DNA of 32,104 nucleotides from Bacteroidota bacterium (GTDB lineage: Bacteria > Bacteroidota > Bacteroidia > Flavobacteriales > Flavobacteriaceae). Below the pieces are notes generated by a model. That model was given only the letters and a program-made list of their open reading frames with translations. It did not search any database and was not told the origin of the DNA. Positions 1 through 6,317 of the stretch are shown here, piece after piece. A program made the translations under genes and the position numbers. The stretch is from positions 1 to 32,104 of the forward strand of contig JAAYLC010000094.1 in NCBI GenBank assembly GCA_012522045.1, written 5' to 3'. Each line of letters opens with the position of its first letter. Within the stretch, counting starts at the first letter, position 1.

Positions 1-227
1 ATTATATTATGACCAAAAAAACCATTGCCCACGCCACGGCCGATGTGGGTTTGATTTTCACAGCATACAACCTGCGTAGAATCTTCAACATCCTCGATAA
101 AAACACACTCAAAGCCTACTTAAAAGGTTTTGGTCTTTATTTTTGGGCCCTGAAAAGCTATTTTAAGGGTTTTAGGGAACCTTTAATTATCCTAAAGTTA
201 AAATACAAATTTGCTGCAGTTGCTTAA
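1..227 (+). CDS. Transposase, C-terminal fragment (DDE, IS1182/IS5-like), cut by window start
   Basis: This is the last 75 codons of an open frame that runs into the left edge of the window, so the first ATG at 9 is probably internal. The residues YIMTKKTIAHATADVG followed by FTAYNLRRIFNIL resemble the end of DDE transposases of the IS1182 type common in Bacteroidota, where an alpha-helical AYNLRRI segment follows the last catalytic Glu. The catalytic triad lies outside the window, so activity cannot be judged. No terminal inverted repeat could be confirmed after the stop. It sits at the left edge of an accessory island, which is a typical place for an insertion sequence. The family name rests on remembered consensus, not on a search. 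Confidence 0.6.
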   Translation, partial: YIMTKKTIAHATADVGLIFTAYNLRRIFNILDKNTLKAYLKGFGLYFWALKSYFKGFREPLIILKLKYKFAAVA

Positions 228-408
228 TTCAAGGGCTTATATTTAAAATATTTGCCTATTTTTAAATCCTAATTAAACCCATAAAGGGTTTTTAGACGAA
301 CTGACGTTGTGCCTCATTGGAAAAACCCACCGCACAAACAGCACATTTGGTTTTTGCCGACACGCAATGCTAAGGCTGAAAAACCAAAAGAGCTGTTTTT
401 GCCAACGC
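228..408. other. Gene-free island flank with inverted repeats
   Basis: No credible gene is visible. A small hairpin with AAACCC/GGGTTT arms lies at 275-291 and is followed by only a short T run. A larger inverted repeat has a 10-base arm at 346-355 (TTTGGTTTTT) and its complement at 379-388. The words CCCACCGCAC (326-335) and GCCAACGCT (401-409) recur in the gene-free DNA at the other end of the island (7930-7939 and 7857-7865). The stretch may be part of the transposase insertion sequence end, a dispersed repeat, or both. Confidence 0.5.
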
Positions 409-1413
409 TCAATAAAGACGACCTGCTGACTTGAAACGCTGAGAAATACGTTCTTTGAAATCCTGTGGAGAAATTACCTTGACTTGTTCTCCAAAAGAAA
501 GAATCAATCTTTCCAACTCAAAATTTGGAATGACTTTGATTCTAACTTCAAGACCAGTTGGGTCATTCTTGTGCTTTTGACTTGGATGAATAGGCTTTGT
601 AATGACATAGGGAGCAACTTCAGGAGAAAACTTCAAGATGATTTCCTGTAAGATTCCACTTTCGGGGCGGGTAACACCAACCAAATCGAAAAAGTAATCT
701 TCCCAATCGGTTTGGGACGGGCTGTATTTTTGGGCAGTTTCAGACAATGATTCAATCCGATCCAAAGCAAGATTCCAATTCGGGACCTGATTATCAGAAT
801 TAAGCCCAAAAACAAACCACCGATTGTTGTATTGCTTTAAATAGTATGGATGAAAAGTGATTTCGTATGGTTCAGAACTTTTAAAATCTTTGTATTTGAC
901 AAGTAAAACCCGCTCATTAACTATAGCATTGAACAGTGGAGTTAAAAAATGAAGCCCTTTAAGGTCAATATTGCTCTCAAAGCTGATGATTTCACTTTTA
1001 CGCTCAATTAAGCCAAACTTCGATTCCAACATTGGAATCATCTCATTGACCCACTCAAACTGAGGTGTGCCAGAGAAACGAGAAAATATTTGAAGGGCTG
1101 ACTTTATTTGTTCGGCTTCCGAATCATTCAAAGGTTGGTTGCTGATTGAAAACGACAAATCTTCATATCGGTAATAAACCTTTCTACCATGACGGATTCT
1201 GCCAAGAGGGATAGACCAGCCTGCTTCACTTTCCATGAAACGGATGTCATCAAACAGTTGCCTTCTTTGTATTCCTTCGCTGTTTGGGTCAAAATCCATC
1301 AATGCTTTATTGCATTCTTCGAGCAGATCTTCCCAAAAATACATCCTGCCCGTGTTGCGAAAGCAACGGTCTAAGACCTGATAGCGGATAAGTGCATTTT
1401 TGTTGACAGACAT
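409..1413 (-). CDS. WYL-domain transcriptional regulator (BrxR/CapW-like layout)
   Basis: The 334-residue protein has the layout of WYL regulators that control phage defence loci. An N-terminal winged helix covers about residues 5-85, with RRQLFDDIRFMESEAG as its recognition part. A WYL domain covers about 155-230, with HPYYLKQYNNRWFVFG at 188-203 (YYL at the WYL position). A C-terminal WCX dimerisation region covers about 255-325. Such proteins bind a palindrome as dimers, and the WYL pocket senses a nucleic acid or nucleotide ligand. The gene is divergent from the retron. Its own promoter is TTG (1478-1480, minus), 19 bases, TATCTTTG (1451-1458), and a palindrome at 1430-1448 covers the expected transcription start, so autorepression is likely. 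Whether it represses or activates the retron cannot be read from sequence. Confidence 0.87.
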   Translation of the reverse strand: MSVNKNALIRYQVLDRCFRNTGRMYFWEDLLEECNKALMDFDPNSEGIQRRQLFDDIRFMESEAGWSIPLGRIRHGRKVYYRYEDLSFSISNQPLNDSEAEQIKSALQIFSRFSGTPQFEWVNEMIPMLESKFGLIERKSEIISFESNIDLKGLHFLTPLFNAIVNERVLLVKYKDFKSSEPYEITFHPYYLKQYNNRWFVFGLNSDNQVPNWNLALDRIESLSETAQKYSPSQTDWEDYFFDLVGVTRPESGILQEIILKFSPEVAPYVITKPIHPSQKHKNDPTGLEVRIKVIPNFELERLILSFGEQVKVISPQDFKERISQRFKSAGRLY

Positions 1414-1429
1414 AATTTAAATATTTTTA

Positions 1430-1448
1430 GTGCAGGTGAAATGCACAG
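1430..1448 (-). promoter_or_regulatory. Palindromic operator 1, at the WYL gene start
   Basis: The plus strand reads GTGCAGGTGAAATGCACAG, with palindromic arms GTGCA/TGCAC separated by 7 bases. It begins 2 bases downstream of the WYL gene -7 element and so covers the likely transcription start, the classical position for autorepression. The same 19-base frame recurs at 1540-1558 and 4057-4075. Binding by the WYL protein is inferred. Confidence 0.72.
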
Positions 1449-1450
1449 CA

Positions 1451-1480
1451 CAAAGATACTTTTATTCCCTGAATGAGCAA
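1451..1480 (-). promoter_or_regulatory. Promoter of the WYL regulator
   Basis: On the minus strand, TTG at 1480-1478 is followed after exactly 19 bases by TATCTTTG at 1458-1451. This is a full match to the Bacteroidota housekeeping promoter (TTG, 19 bases, TAnnTTTG). The start codon at 1413 gives a leader of about 30 bases. Confidence 0.75.
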
Positions 1481-1539
1481 TGTAATGAATGGAAATACAA
1501 AATACGCTTTTGTAACTTATTTTTATCTGTATCTTTACC

Positions 1540-1558
1540 GTGCAGATTGAGTGCACAG
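1540..1558 (+). promoter_or_regulatory. Palindromic operator 2, at the retron promoter
   Basis: The site GTGCAGATTGAGTGCACAG has the same arms and spacing as operator 1. It contains the TTG (1547-1549) that would serve as -33 element and ends 8 bases before the retron -7 element. Binding here would directly affect retron transcription. Confidence 0.75.
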
Positions 1559-1574
1559 AAGCACTATACTTTTG
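1547..1574 (+). promoter_or_regulatory. Promoter of the retron RNA
   Basis: TTG at 1547-1549, a 17-base spacer and TACTTTTG at 1567-1574 form a Bacteroidota promoter. The predicted start is near 1580, essentially the first base of the a1 arm of the msr-msd RNA, which supports both calls. A second possible pair, TTG at 1510-1512 with TATCTTTA at 1530-1537, would start transcription inside the operator and cannot be excluded. Confidence 0.65.
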
Positions 1575-1576
1575 CA

Positions 1577-1844
1577 GAAGTTCTTTGAAGCACTTGCCAC
1601 AAGATATTGATTCGTGGGTGCTGGTCTCAGATTTCGGTTTGAGACAATGATCGGCATCTTCTCCCGACCTCTGGTTGGGATGAATGTCACTTAGGCATTT
1701 TTAACAGCGGTTATTGATTTCAATATCAATAATATGAAGTTGTTATTGATGTAATTATTAGTGATGAATAGGTATTGATTTCAATTGTAATGATTGAAAT
1801 ATTCATACAAAAAGAGTATCCGGCAGGTGTTTTCAAAGTCCTTC
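1577..1844 (+). ncRNA. Retron msr-msd non-coding RNA
   Basis: The RNA is bounded by an a1/a2 inverted repeat. a1 at 1577-1598 (GAAG, CTTTGAA, CACTTGCC) pairs with a2 at 1822-1844 (GGCAGGTG, TTCAAAG, CTTC): 19 pairs with two small internal loops and one G-U. Inside a1 are two msr-type hairpins. One is GTCTCAGA/TTTGAGAC with loop TTTCGG (1624-1645). The other is TCCCGACC/GGTTGGGA with loop TCT (1662-1680). The 3' half is AT-rich with three imperfect repeats starting TATTGAT (1712, 1744, 1773) and hairpins at 1711-1732 and 1778-1800; this should be the msd template. The branching G is probably just after a1 (for example 1603), which is a guess. The reverse transcriptase ATG follows 13 bases after a2. 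Confidence 0.83.
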
Positions 1845-1856
1845 AAAACTTTAGAC

Positions 1857-3047
1857 ATGAAAATTGAACAGGCACATATCGACCAAATACGGAAGCAATT
1901 TGCAGAACTGCAAAGCAAAAAGGACTTAGTGAAACTATTAAGTGACGCTAAGAATATGCTTTATGGTGAGGAATGTAAGCCGGTTCAATTAAAAGCATTG
2001 ACCTATTACGCTAATCCTACCCTTTGCAAAAAGCGTTATCAGACTTTTACCATCAAGAAAAAGTCGGGTGCAGACAGAACCATCCATGCACCCGTGAAAG
2101 GGTTAAAATCTATCCTTCGCTCTCTAAACTTTGTGCTGCAATGTGTATATGAGCCGCATAAAGCAGCTACGGGTTTTGTATTGGATAAGTCAATCGTTGA
2201 CAATGCCCAAAAGCACGTGGAAAAACATTATGTTTTCAATTTAGACTTAAAAGATTTCTTTCACACTTTCGACCGTAACAGAGTGAAAATGGGCTTTATG
2301 TATGAGCCTTTTAACCTGAATGGAGACAAAGAACCTTTGGCTTTCCTTTTGGCAAGTCTTTGCACCCACCCTTTTGAAATTGACGGTGAAGTAAAAACGG
2401 TTCTTCCACAAGGCAGCCCTACATCTCCGACCTTAACCAACATTCTTTGCAAAAAGCTTGACCGAAGACTTACCGGACTTGCCAACCGATTTGGAGCAAC
2501 GTATACAAGGTACGCTGACGATATTACATTTTCGTCACCGCACAACATCTATACTGATGAAGCTTTTAACAATGAGCTAAAGCGAATAATTGAAGATGAC
2601 CAAAAACTGGTTATAAACCCGAAGAAAACACGTTTACAAAAAGCAGGGTATAGACAAGAAGCAACAGGCTTGATTGTAAACGACAAGGTAAATGTCCGCA
2701 GGAGATATGTGAAGCAAATCCGTATGTGGCTATACTATTGGGAAAAGTACGGCTATGAAAAAGCGGAACAGATTTTTAAACGGGATTACATTGCCGATAA
2801 AGGGCATGTAAAAAACATTAATGCCCATTTGGTGAATGTGCTTGATGGGAAATTGGAATTCCTAAAGATGGTGAAGGGTGCTGAGGATGGAACTTATAAG
2901 GGATTAAAGGAGAGGCTTGAAAAATTGACTGGATTGAAAGAAAAAAAGGATTATCAAAAAATTGACTTAGAAAGTGTAGTAAACGCTATCTTGAATAAAG
3001 GACTTGATGAGGGCATAAACCTTTACGATAGGTTCAAAAACAGCTAA
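1857..3047 (+). CDS. Retron reverse transcriptase
   Basis: The 396-residue RT uses its msr-msd RNA as primer and template to make a branched RNA-DNA (msDNA). Visible motifs are NAQKH (116-120, the retron NAxxH of region X), NLDLKDFF (128-135, motif A with the catalytic Asp), LPQGSPTSP (183-191), YADD (219-222, catalytic Asp pair) and ATGLIVN (269-275, a variant of the retron VTG of region Y). This set separates retron RTs from group II intron and DGR enzymes. I chose the ATG at 1857. The frame is open from a TTG at 1794, but that start would put coding sequence inside the a2 arm. About 85 C-terminal residues extend beyond the thumb and may bind the cognate RNA. The next gene starts 2 bases after the stop, so the two are co-transcribed. 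Confidence 0.93.
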   Translation: MKIEQAHIDQIRKQFAELQSKKDLVKLLSDAKNMLYGEECKPVQLKALTYYANPTLCKKRYQTFTIKKKSGADRTIHAPVKGLKSILRSLNFVLQCVYEPHKAATGFVLDKSIVDNAQKHVEKHYVFNLDLKDFFHTFDRNRVKMGFMYEPFNLNGDKEPLAFLLASLCTHPFEIDGEVKTVLPQGSPTSPTLTNILCKKLDRRLTGLANRFGATYTRYADDITFSSPHNIYTDEAFNNELKRIIEDDQKLVINPKKTRLQKAGYRQEATGLIVNDKVNVRRRYVKQIRMWLYYWEKYGYEKAEQIFKRDYIADKGHVKNINAHLVNVLDGKLEFLKMVKGAEDGTYKGLKERLEKLTGLKEKKDYQKIDLESVVNAILNKGLDEGINLYDRFKNS

Positions 3048-3049
3048 AA

Positions 3050-4057
3050 ATGAAGGATAAGGATAAACTTAAAAAACTTGTTCAAATCATTGGTGATCTT
3101 CTAAAAGTTGAAGGTAATGAATGGTTAATTGACGAAATATTAAAAACCATTGGTGAAACATCACCTGTTGAAGAAATAGCAAAACATTCTGTTATTCAAA
3201 ATATCCATGAATATTGTGTTGAGCAAAAAATTGAAAAACAAGCAACTGAGTTCTATAATTCATTCCCTATTCATGAAATAAGAGAACAGCTGATTCAAGA
3301 CTACAAAAAAATGGAGCATGAAAGGCGGAGAGATGACTTTGAGGGATTTTGTCTAAGCATGTTTCAGCAAATCGAAGCCGTTGTGAATTTTTTATTTGAA
3401 TCTGATTTGGTTAAAAGTAAACTACAAATTGAGAGAAAATCATCCGCATTCTTAGAGTGGGATTCAGAAAAAAGGGTTTGGACTCGAAACAGCAATCAAC
3501 GTTTAGTTCCCTTCTTACTAATGAAAGTAAATCCTGAAAAGGATCAAAATTCACCGAGATACAACCCAAATTCTAAAGGACCATTTTATGAAATGGATGA
3601 AAAAAGTGAAGATGCATATTTTGATAAAGATGGTAAACCAGTAATTGATTATAATCCAAGTAAGAAAAGTTGGGGATTTCTAAACAGGTTTCGTGCAGTA
3701 CTTTTCTATTACTACTTCAAAAGCGAACTGAAACAAATAGATTTTGATAAAATTTATAAACCAGGATACGACCTATATATAATGAGAAATCAAAATCATA
3801 GAGAGAGCAAACCTACAGACAATCAAAAGAAGATAATTGACACAATCGCAGGAAAGGAGGGAAAGTATTTTCTAAAGTTTTATGGCTTTTTAGAAGACTT
3901 CATTTCGCAAGTAGAACAATCCTTATATTCCCAAAACCTGATAAAAAGCAGTAGTAATCAAACAAACAAACCTAAACAGAAAAACAAATTTTCCAATACT
4001 CTTGGAGACGACCCTAAGCTAGCAAAACTCTTTGAACAATTAAAGAAAAAAGATTAG
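3050..4057 (+). CDS. Retron-linked partner/effector candidate, HEPN-like features, family not recognised
   Basis: The 335-residue protein is encoded 2 bases after the RT stop and is probably the retron partner or toxin. I do not recognise the family with certainty. It is charged and mostly helical. LSMFQQIEAVVNFLF (102-116) looks like a packed helix, and YIMRNQNHRES (243-253) holds an Arg-Asn followed by His, reminiscent of the HEPN ribonuclease motif (R-polar-x3-5-H) but one residue short at R-x3-H. A second core helix, FLKFYGFLEDFISQVE (274-289), follows, then a polar tail rich in Lys, Asn and Gln. No membrane segment, Walker motif or signal peptide is seen. Its stop codon overlaps operator 3. 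If it is HEPN-like it would cleave RNA during infection; this is inference. Confidence 0.72.
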   Translation: MKDKDKLKKLVQIIGDLLKVEGNEWLIDEILKTIGETSPVEEIAKHSVIQNIHEYCVEQKIEKQATEFYNSFPIHEIREQLIQDYKKMEHERRRDDFEGFCLSMFQQIEAVVNFLFESDLVKSKLQIERKSSAFLEWDSEKRVWTRNSNQRLVPFLLMKVNPEKDQNSPRYNPNSKGPFYEMDEKSEDAYFDKDGKPVIDYNPSKKSWGFLNRFRAVLFYYYFKSELKQIDFDKIYKPGYDLYIMRNQNHRESKPTDNQKKIIDTIAGKEGKYFLKFYGFLEDFISQVEQSLYSQNLIKSSSNQTNKPKQKNKFSNTLGDDPKLAKLFEQLKKKD

Positions 4058-4075
4058 TGCAGATACACCGCACAG
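4057..4075 (+). promoter_or_regulatory. Palindromic operator 3, before the helicase gene
   Basis: GTGCAGATACACCGCACAG keeps the outer blocks of operators 1 and 2, with one T-to-C change in the right arm. It overlaps the stop of the preceding gene and ends 8 bases before AACCTTTG, the same distance as operator 2 from its -7 element. The shared geometry argues for a functional site. Confidence 0.65.
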
Positions 4076-4083
4076 ATAAATCC

Positions 4084-4091
4084 AACCTTTG
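4084..4091 (+). promoter_or_regulatory. Candidate -7 element of the helicase operon
   Basis: AACCTTTG deviates at one base from TAnnTTTG. There is no TTG at the expected -33 distance; that region is filled by operator 3. Transcription would start near 4097, 13 bases before the ATG at 4110. A promoter lacking a -33 box but carrying a bound site could be activator-dependent, or the genes may mainly be read from the retron promoter. Confidence 0.45.
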
Positions 4092-4109
4092 CATGAAAGA
4101 ATAACAGCC

Positions 4110-6317
4110 ATGAAAATTTTTGAACATTTCCAACATATCAATCTCACCAACGACCAACGCCAGGCGTTGGAAAAGCTTCACGCTTTTTTAGAAAGCGATG
4201 AGCGGATATTTATTCTTCAGGGATATGCGGGGAGTGGTAAAACAACTTTATTAAAGGGTTTTGTCGAGTATTTGGAATCTCTAAAAAAGAAATATCAATT
4301 GATGGCACCAACAGGCAGAGCTGCAAAAGTCATCAATCAAAAAACAGGCTTTGAATCTACCACCATTCACAAAGGCATATACAGCTTTGAAGAGTTGCAG
4401 GAAATCAAACAAGGTGAAGATGAAAACGATGTTTCGTTTTTGTACCAATACAAAATCAGAAACAATCCGGAAGTTCATGATTCGGTTCTGATAGTGGATG
4501 AAGCGTCTATGGTCAGCGATATTTTGAGCCAAGGCGAGTTTTTCCGCTTTGGAAGTGGACATTTGTTGCGAGACCTTGTGACTTATGGAAGAATTCAAGA
4601 AGCTACCACAACCAGCAAAATCATTTTCATTGGTGACCCTGCACAGTTGACACCAATCGGGATGAATTTCTCTCCTGCCCTTGATCCACATTATCTAAGT
4701 GAGACTTACAAGGTTTCTATTTCACAAGCTGAAATGAAAGAAGTGAAACGTCAGGATGCCAATAATGGTATTTTGATTTCGGCCACTAAAATAAGGCAGT
4801 GCCTTACTTCTGGCTACTTCAATGATTTTGATTTGAGAGAAAATGGACGGGACATTTTCAATCCAGCTTATCAAGATTACTTAGAAACCTACAAGGCGCA
4901 ACAAGACCAAAAAATAATCATCTGCTACAAAAACAAAACAGCACTTGATTTAAACCAAGCTATCCGCAGAGAAAAATTTGGAGATGATTTACCCATACAA
5001 CCATCTGACACAGTTATCATAGGAGGAAACAATTACCGCTTAGGTATCATGAACGGTGAATTTGCGGTTGTTTCAGAATCAAGTCCACAGGTTGAAAGCA
5101 GAGATGTTAGTTTTTACATTGAAAAAGGAAAAACAAAAACTGTTAGATTAACTTGGAGAGGAATTAGCCTTGTTTTACCTGATGAAAACAATCAGCCCAA
5201 AACCATAAACGGATTTATTTTAGAAAACTATCTATACGGTGATGACTACTTAAAACCCGAAGAGCAAAGAGCCCTTTATGTGGATTTTAAAAACAGGCAT
5301 CCCAAACTTAAAAAGGGTACAGAGGAATTTAAGGAAGCCATTATCAACGATAAGTATTTCAATTGCATACTTTTGAAATACGGTTATGCAGTAACCTGCC
5401 ACAAAGCCCAGGGCGGTGAATGGTCAAATGCCTTTGTATTTTGGGACAGAGGAACGCAAGCCAACTTCAACTTTTATGAATCGGAACATAACCGCTCAGG
5501 TAAGACCAATTCAGAATTTTACCGTTGGGCATATACAGCGGTTACCAGAGCATCCAAGAAACTGTTTTGCATCAATCCACCGTATTTTTCATCCTTTTCA
5601 GGCATGAATTTTATTGACGTGAATGTTCAACAAGCCTTCAATGAGTTGACAGGACAATCAAATCCGACAACTGAAATCAATATCAATGAAGTTTTGCCGG
5701 AATTGGAAAAATTTGGTTTAGTTGATGCACCATTGACTATCCAAGATCATTTTATTCATAGGTGGTATAATCTCCGAAAACATTACATAGATATTGAAGC
5801 TTGGCAGAAAGTTGGGTATGAAATACGATATATCTTCAAAAGAGAAGCCCAAACAGCAGCATTCAAACATTGGGTTAATGGTCAGAATGTTTTTAAAAGC
5901 AATTTTCAAAAGTTACCTGCACAAACCAATTCTGATGAGTTATTTGAAACCATCACAAAAATACTAGAGTGTGCTACTCCGATTGTAGTAAACAGGAACA
6001 ACATTGAAGGTATTCTGACCCAAATTGAATTTGATGTAGCAATTGAAGAAGAGAAGCCTTTCTTGAAAAATCTATTCGATTTTATCAGTAAAGGTTTAAC
6101 AAAAGGTGAAATCATTTCCAACATTCAGCATCTCGAATACCGTGAAAGATATACCATAGATAATAATGGACGGTCTTGCATAATTGACTTTGAATATGAT
6201 AAAGCAGGCTTTTTTGGTCGAGTGCTTCCATTAGAAAAGAAATGTGACTGCCCCGAAATTCTAAGCAGAATCAAATCCATTGTAAAAAACCTAAAAGAAA
6301 CTGATTATGTCATTTAA
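4110..6317 (+). CDS. RecD/Pif1-like SF1B DNA helicase with unknown C-terminal region
   Basis: The 735-residue protein has the SF1B helicase motifs: GYAGSGKTT (38-46, Walker A), APTGRAAKVI (66-75, motif Ia), IVDEAS (128-133, Walker B, DEAS), IFIGDPAQLTPIG (172-184, motif III), VTCHKAQGG (428-436, UvrD_C_2 motif V) and AYTAVTRASKKL (474-485, motif VI). These predict ATP-driven 5'-3' unwinding of DNA. About 240 residues after the helicase core match no domain I recognise and may bind the partner or substrate. No nuclease motif is seen. I use the ATG at 4110 because the upstream TTG (4089) lies inside the putative -7 element. The last 11 bases overlap the next gene, suggesting translational coupling and a two-protein complex. 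Confidence 0.88.
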   Translation: MKIFEHFQHINLTNDQRQALEKLHAFLESDERIFILQGYAGSGKTTLLKGFVEYLESLKKKYQLMAPTGRAAKVINQKTGFESTTIHKGIYSFEELQEIKQGEDENDVSFLYQYKIRNNPEVHDSVLIVDEASMVSDILSQGEFFRFGSGHLLRDLVTYGRIQEATTTSKIIFIGDPAQLTPIGMNFSPALDPHYLSETYKVSISQAEMKEVKRQDANNGILISATKIRQCLTSGYFNDFDLRENGRDIFNPAYQDYLETYKAQQDQKIIICYKNKTALDLNQAIRREKFGDDLPIQPSDTVIIGGNNYRLGIMNGEFAVVSESSPQVESRDVSFYIEKGKTKTVRLTWRGISLVLPDENNQPKTINGFILENYLYGDDYLKPEEQRALYVDFKNRHPKLKKGTEEFKEAIINDKYFNCILLKYGYAVTCHKAQGGEWSNAFVFWDRGTQANFNFYESEHNRSGKTNSEFYRWAYTAVTRASKKLFCINPPYFSSFSGMNFIDVNVQQAFNELTGQSNPTTEININEVLPELEKFGLVDAPLTIQDHFIHRWYNLRKHYIDIEAWQKVGYEIRYIFKREAQTAAFKHWVNGQNVFKSNFQKLPAQTNSDELFETITKILECATPIVVNRNNIEGILTQIEFDVAIEEEKPFLKNLFDFISKGLTKGEIISNIQHLEYRERYTIDNNGRSCIIDFEYDKAGFFGRVLPLEKKCDCPEILSRIKSIVKNLKETDYVI

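Noticed and set aside
275-293. AAACCC/GGGTTT hairpin as a terminator of the transposase
   Set aside because: The 6-base stem is short, GC-poor in part and followed by only a few T residues, so I did not list it as a terminator.
228-408. Integron attC site at the island flank
   Set aside because: No clear core-site boxes (GTTRRRY/RYYYAAC) were found and no integrase is visible; kept only as a note about repeated flanks.
1510-1537. Second promoter for the retron (TTG, 17 bases, TATCTTTA)
   Set aside because: The -7 element lacks the final G and the start would fall inside operator 2; the 1547-1574 promoter fits the RNA end and the 8-base spacing seen at the helicase gene. It remains a possible alternative.
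1712-1800. Three spaced repeats could be read as a small CRISPR array
   Set aside because: The repeats are imperfect, each differs at many positions, there are no distinct spacers, no cas genes are near, and the position inside the a1/a2 arms fits the retron msd.
1794-1856. Upstream TTG start for the reverse transcriptase
   Set aside because: It would place the first 17 codons within the a2 arm and msd of the retron RNA; the ATG at 1857 follows the RNA cleanly.
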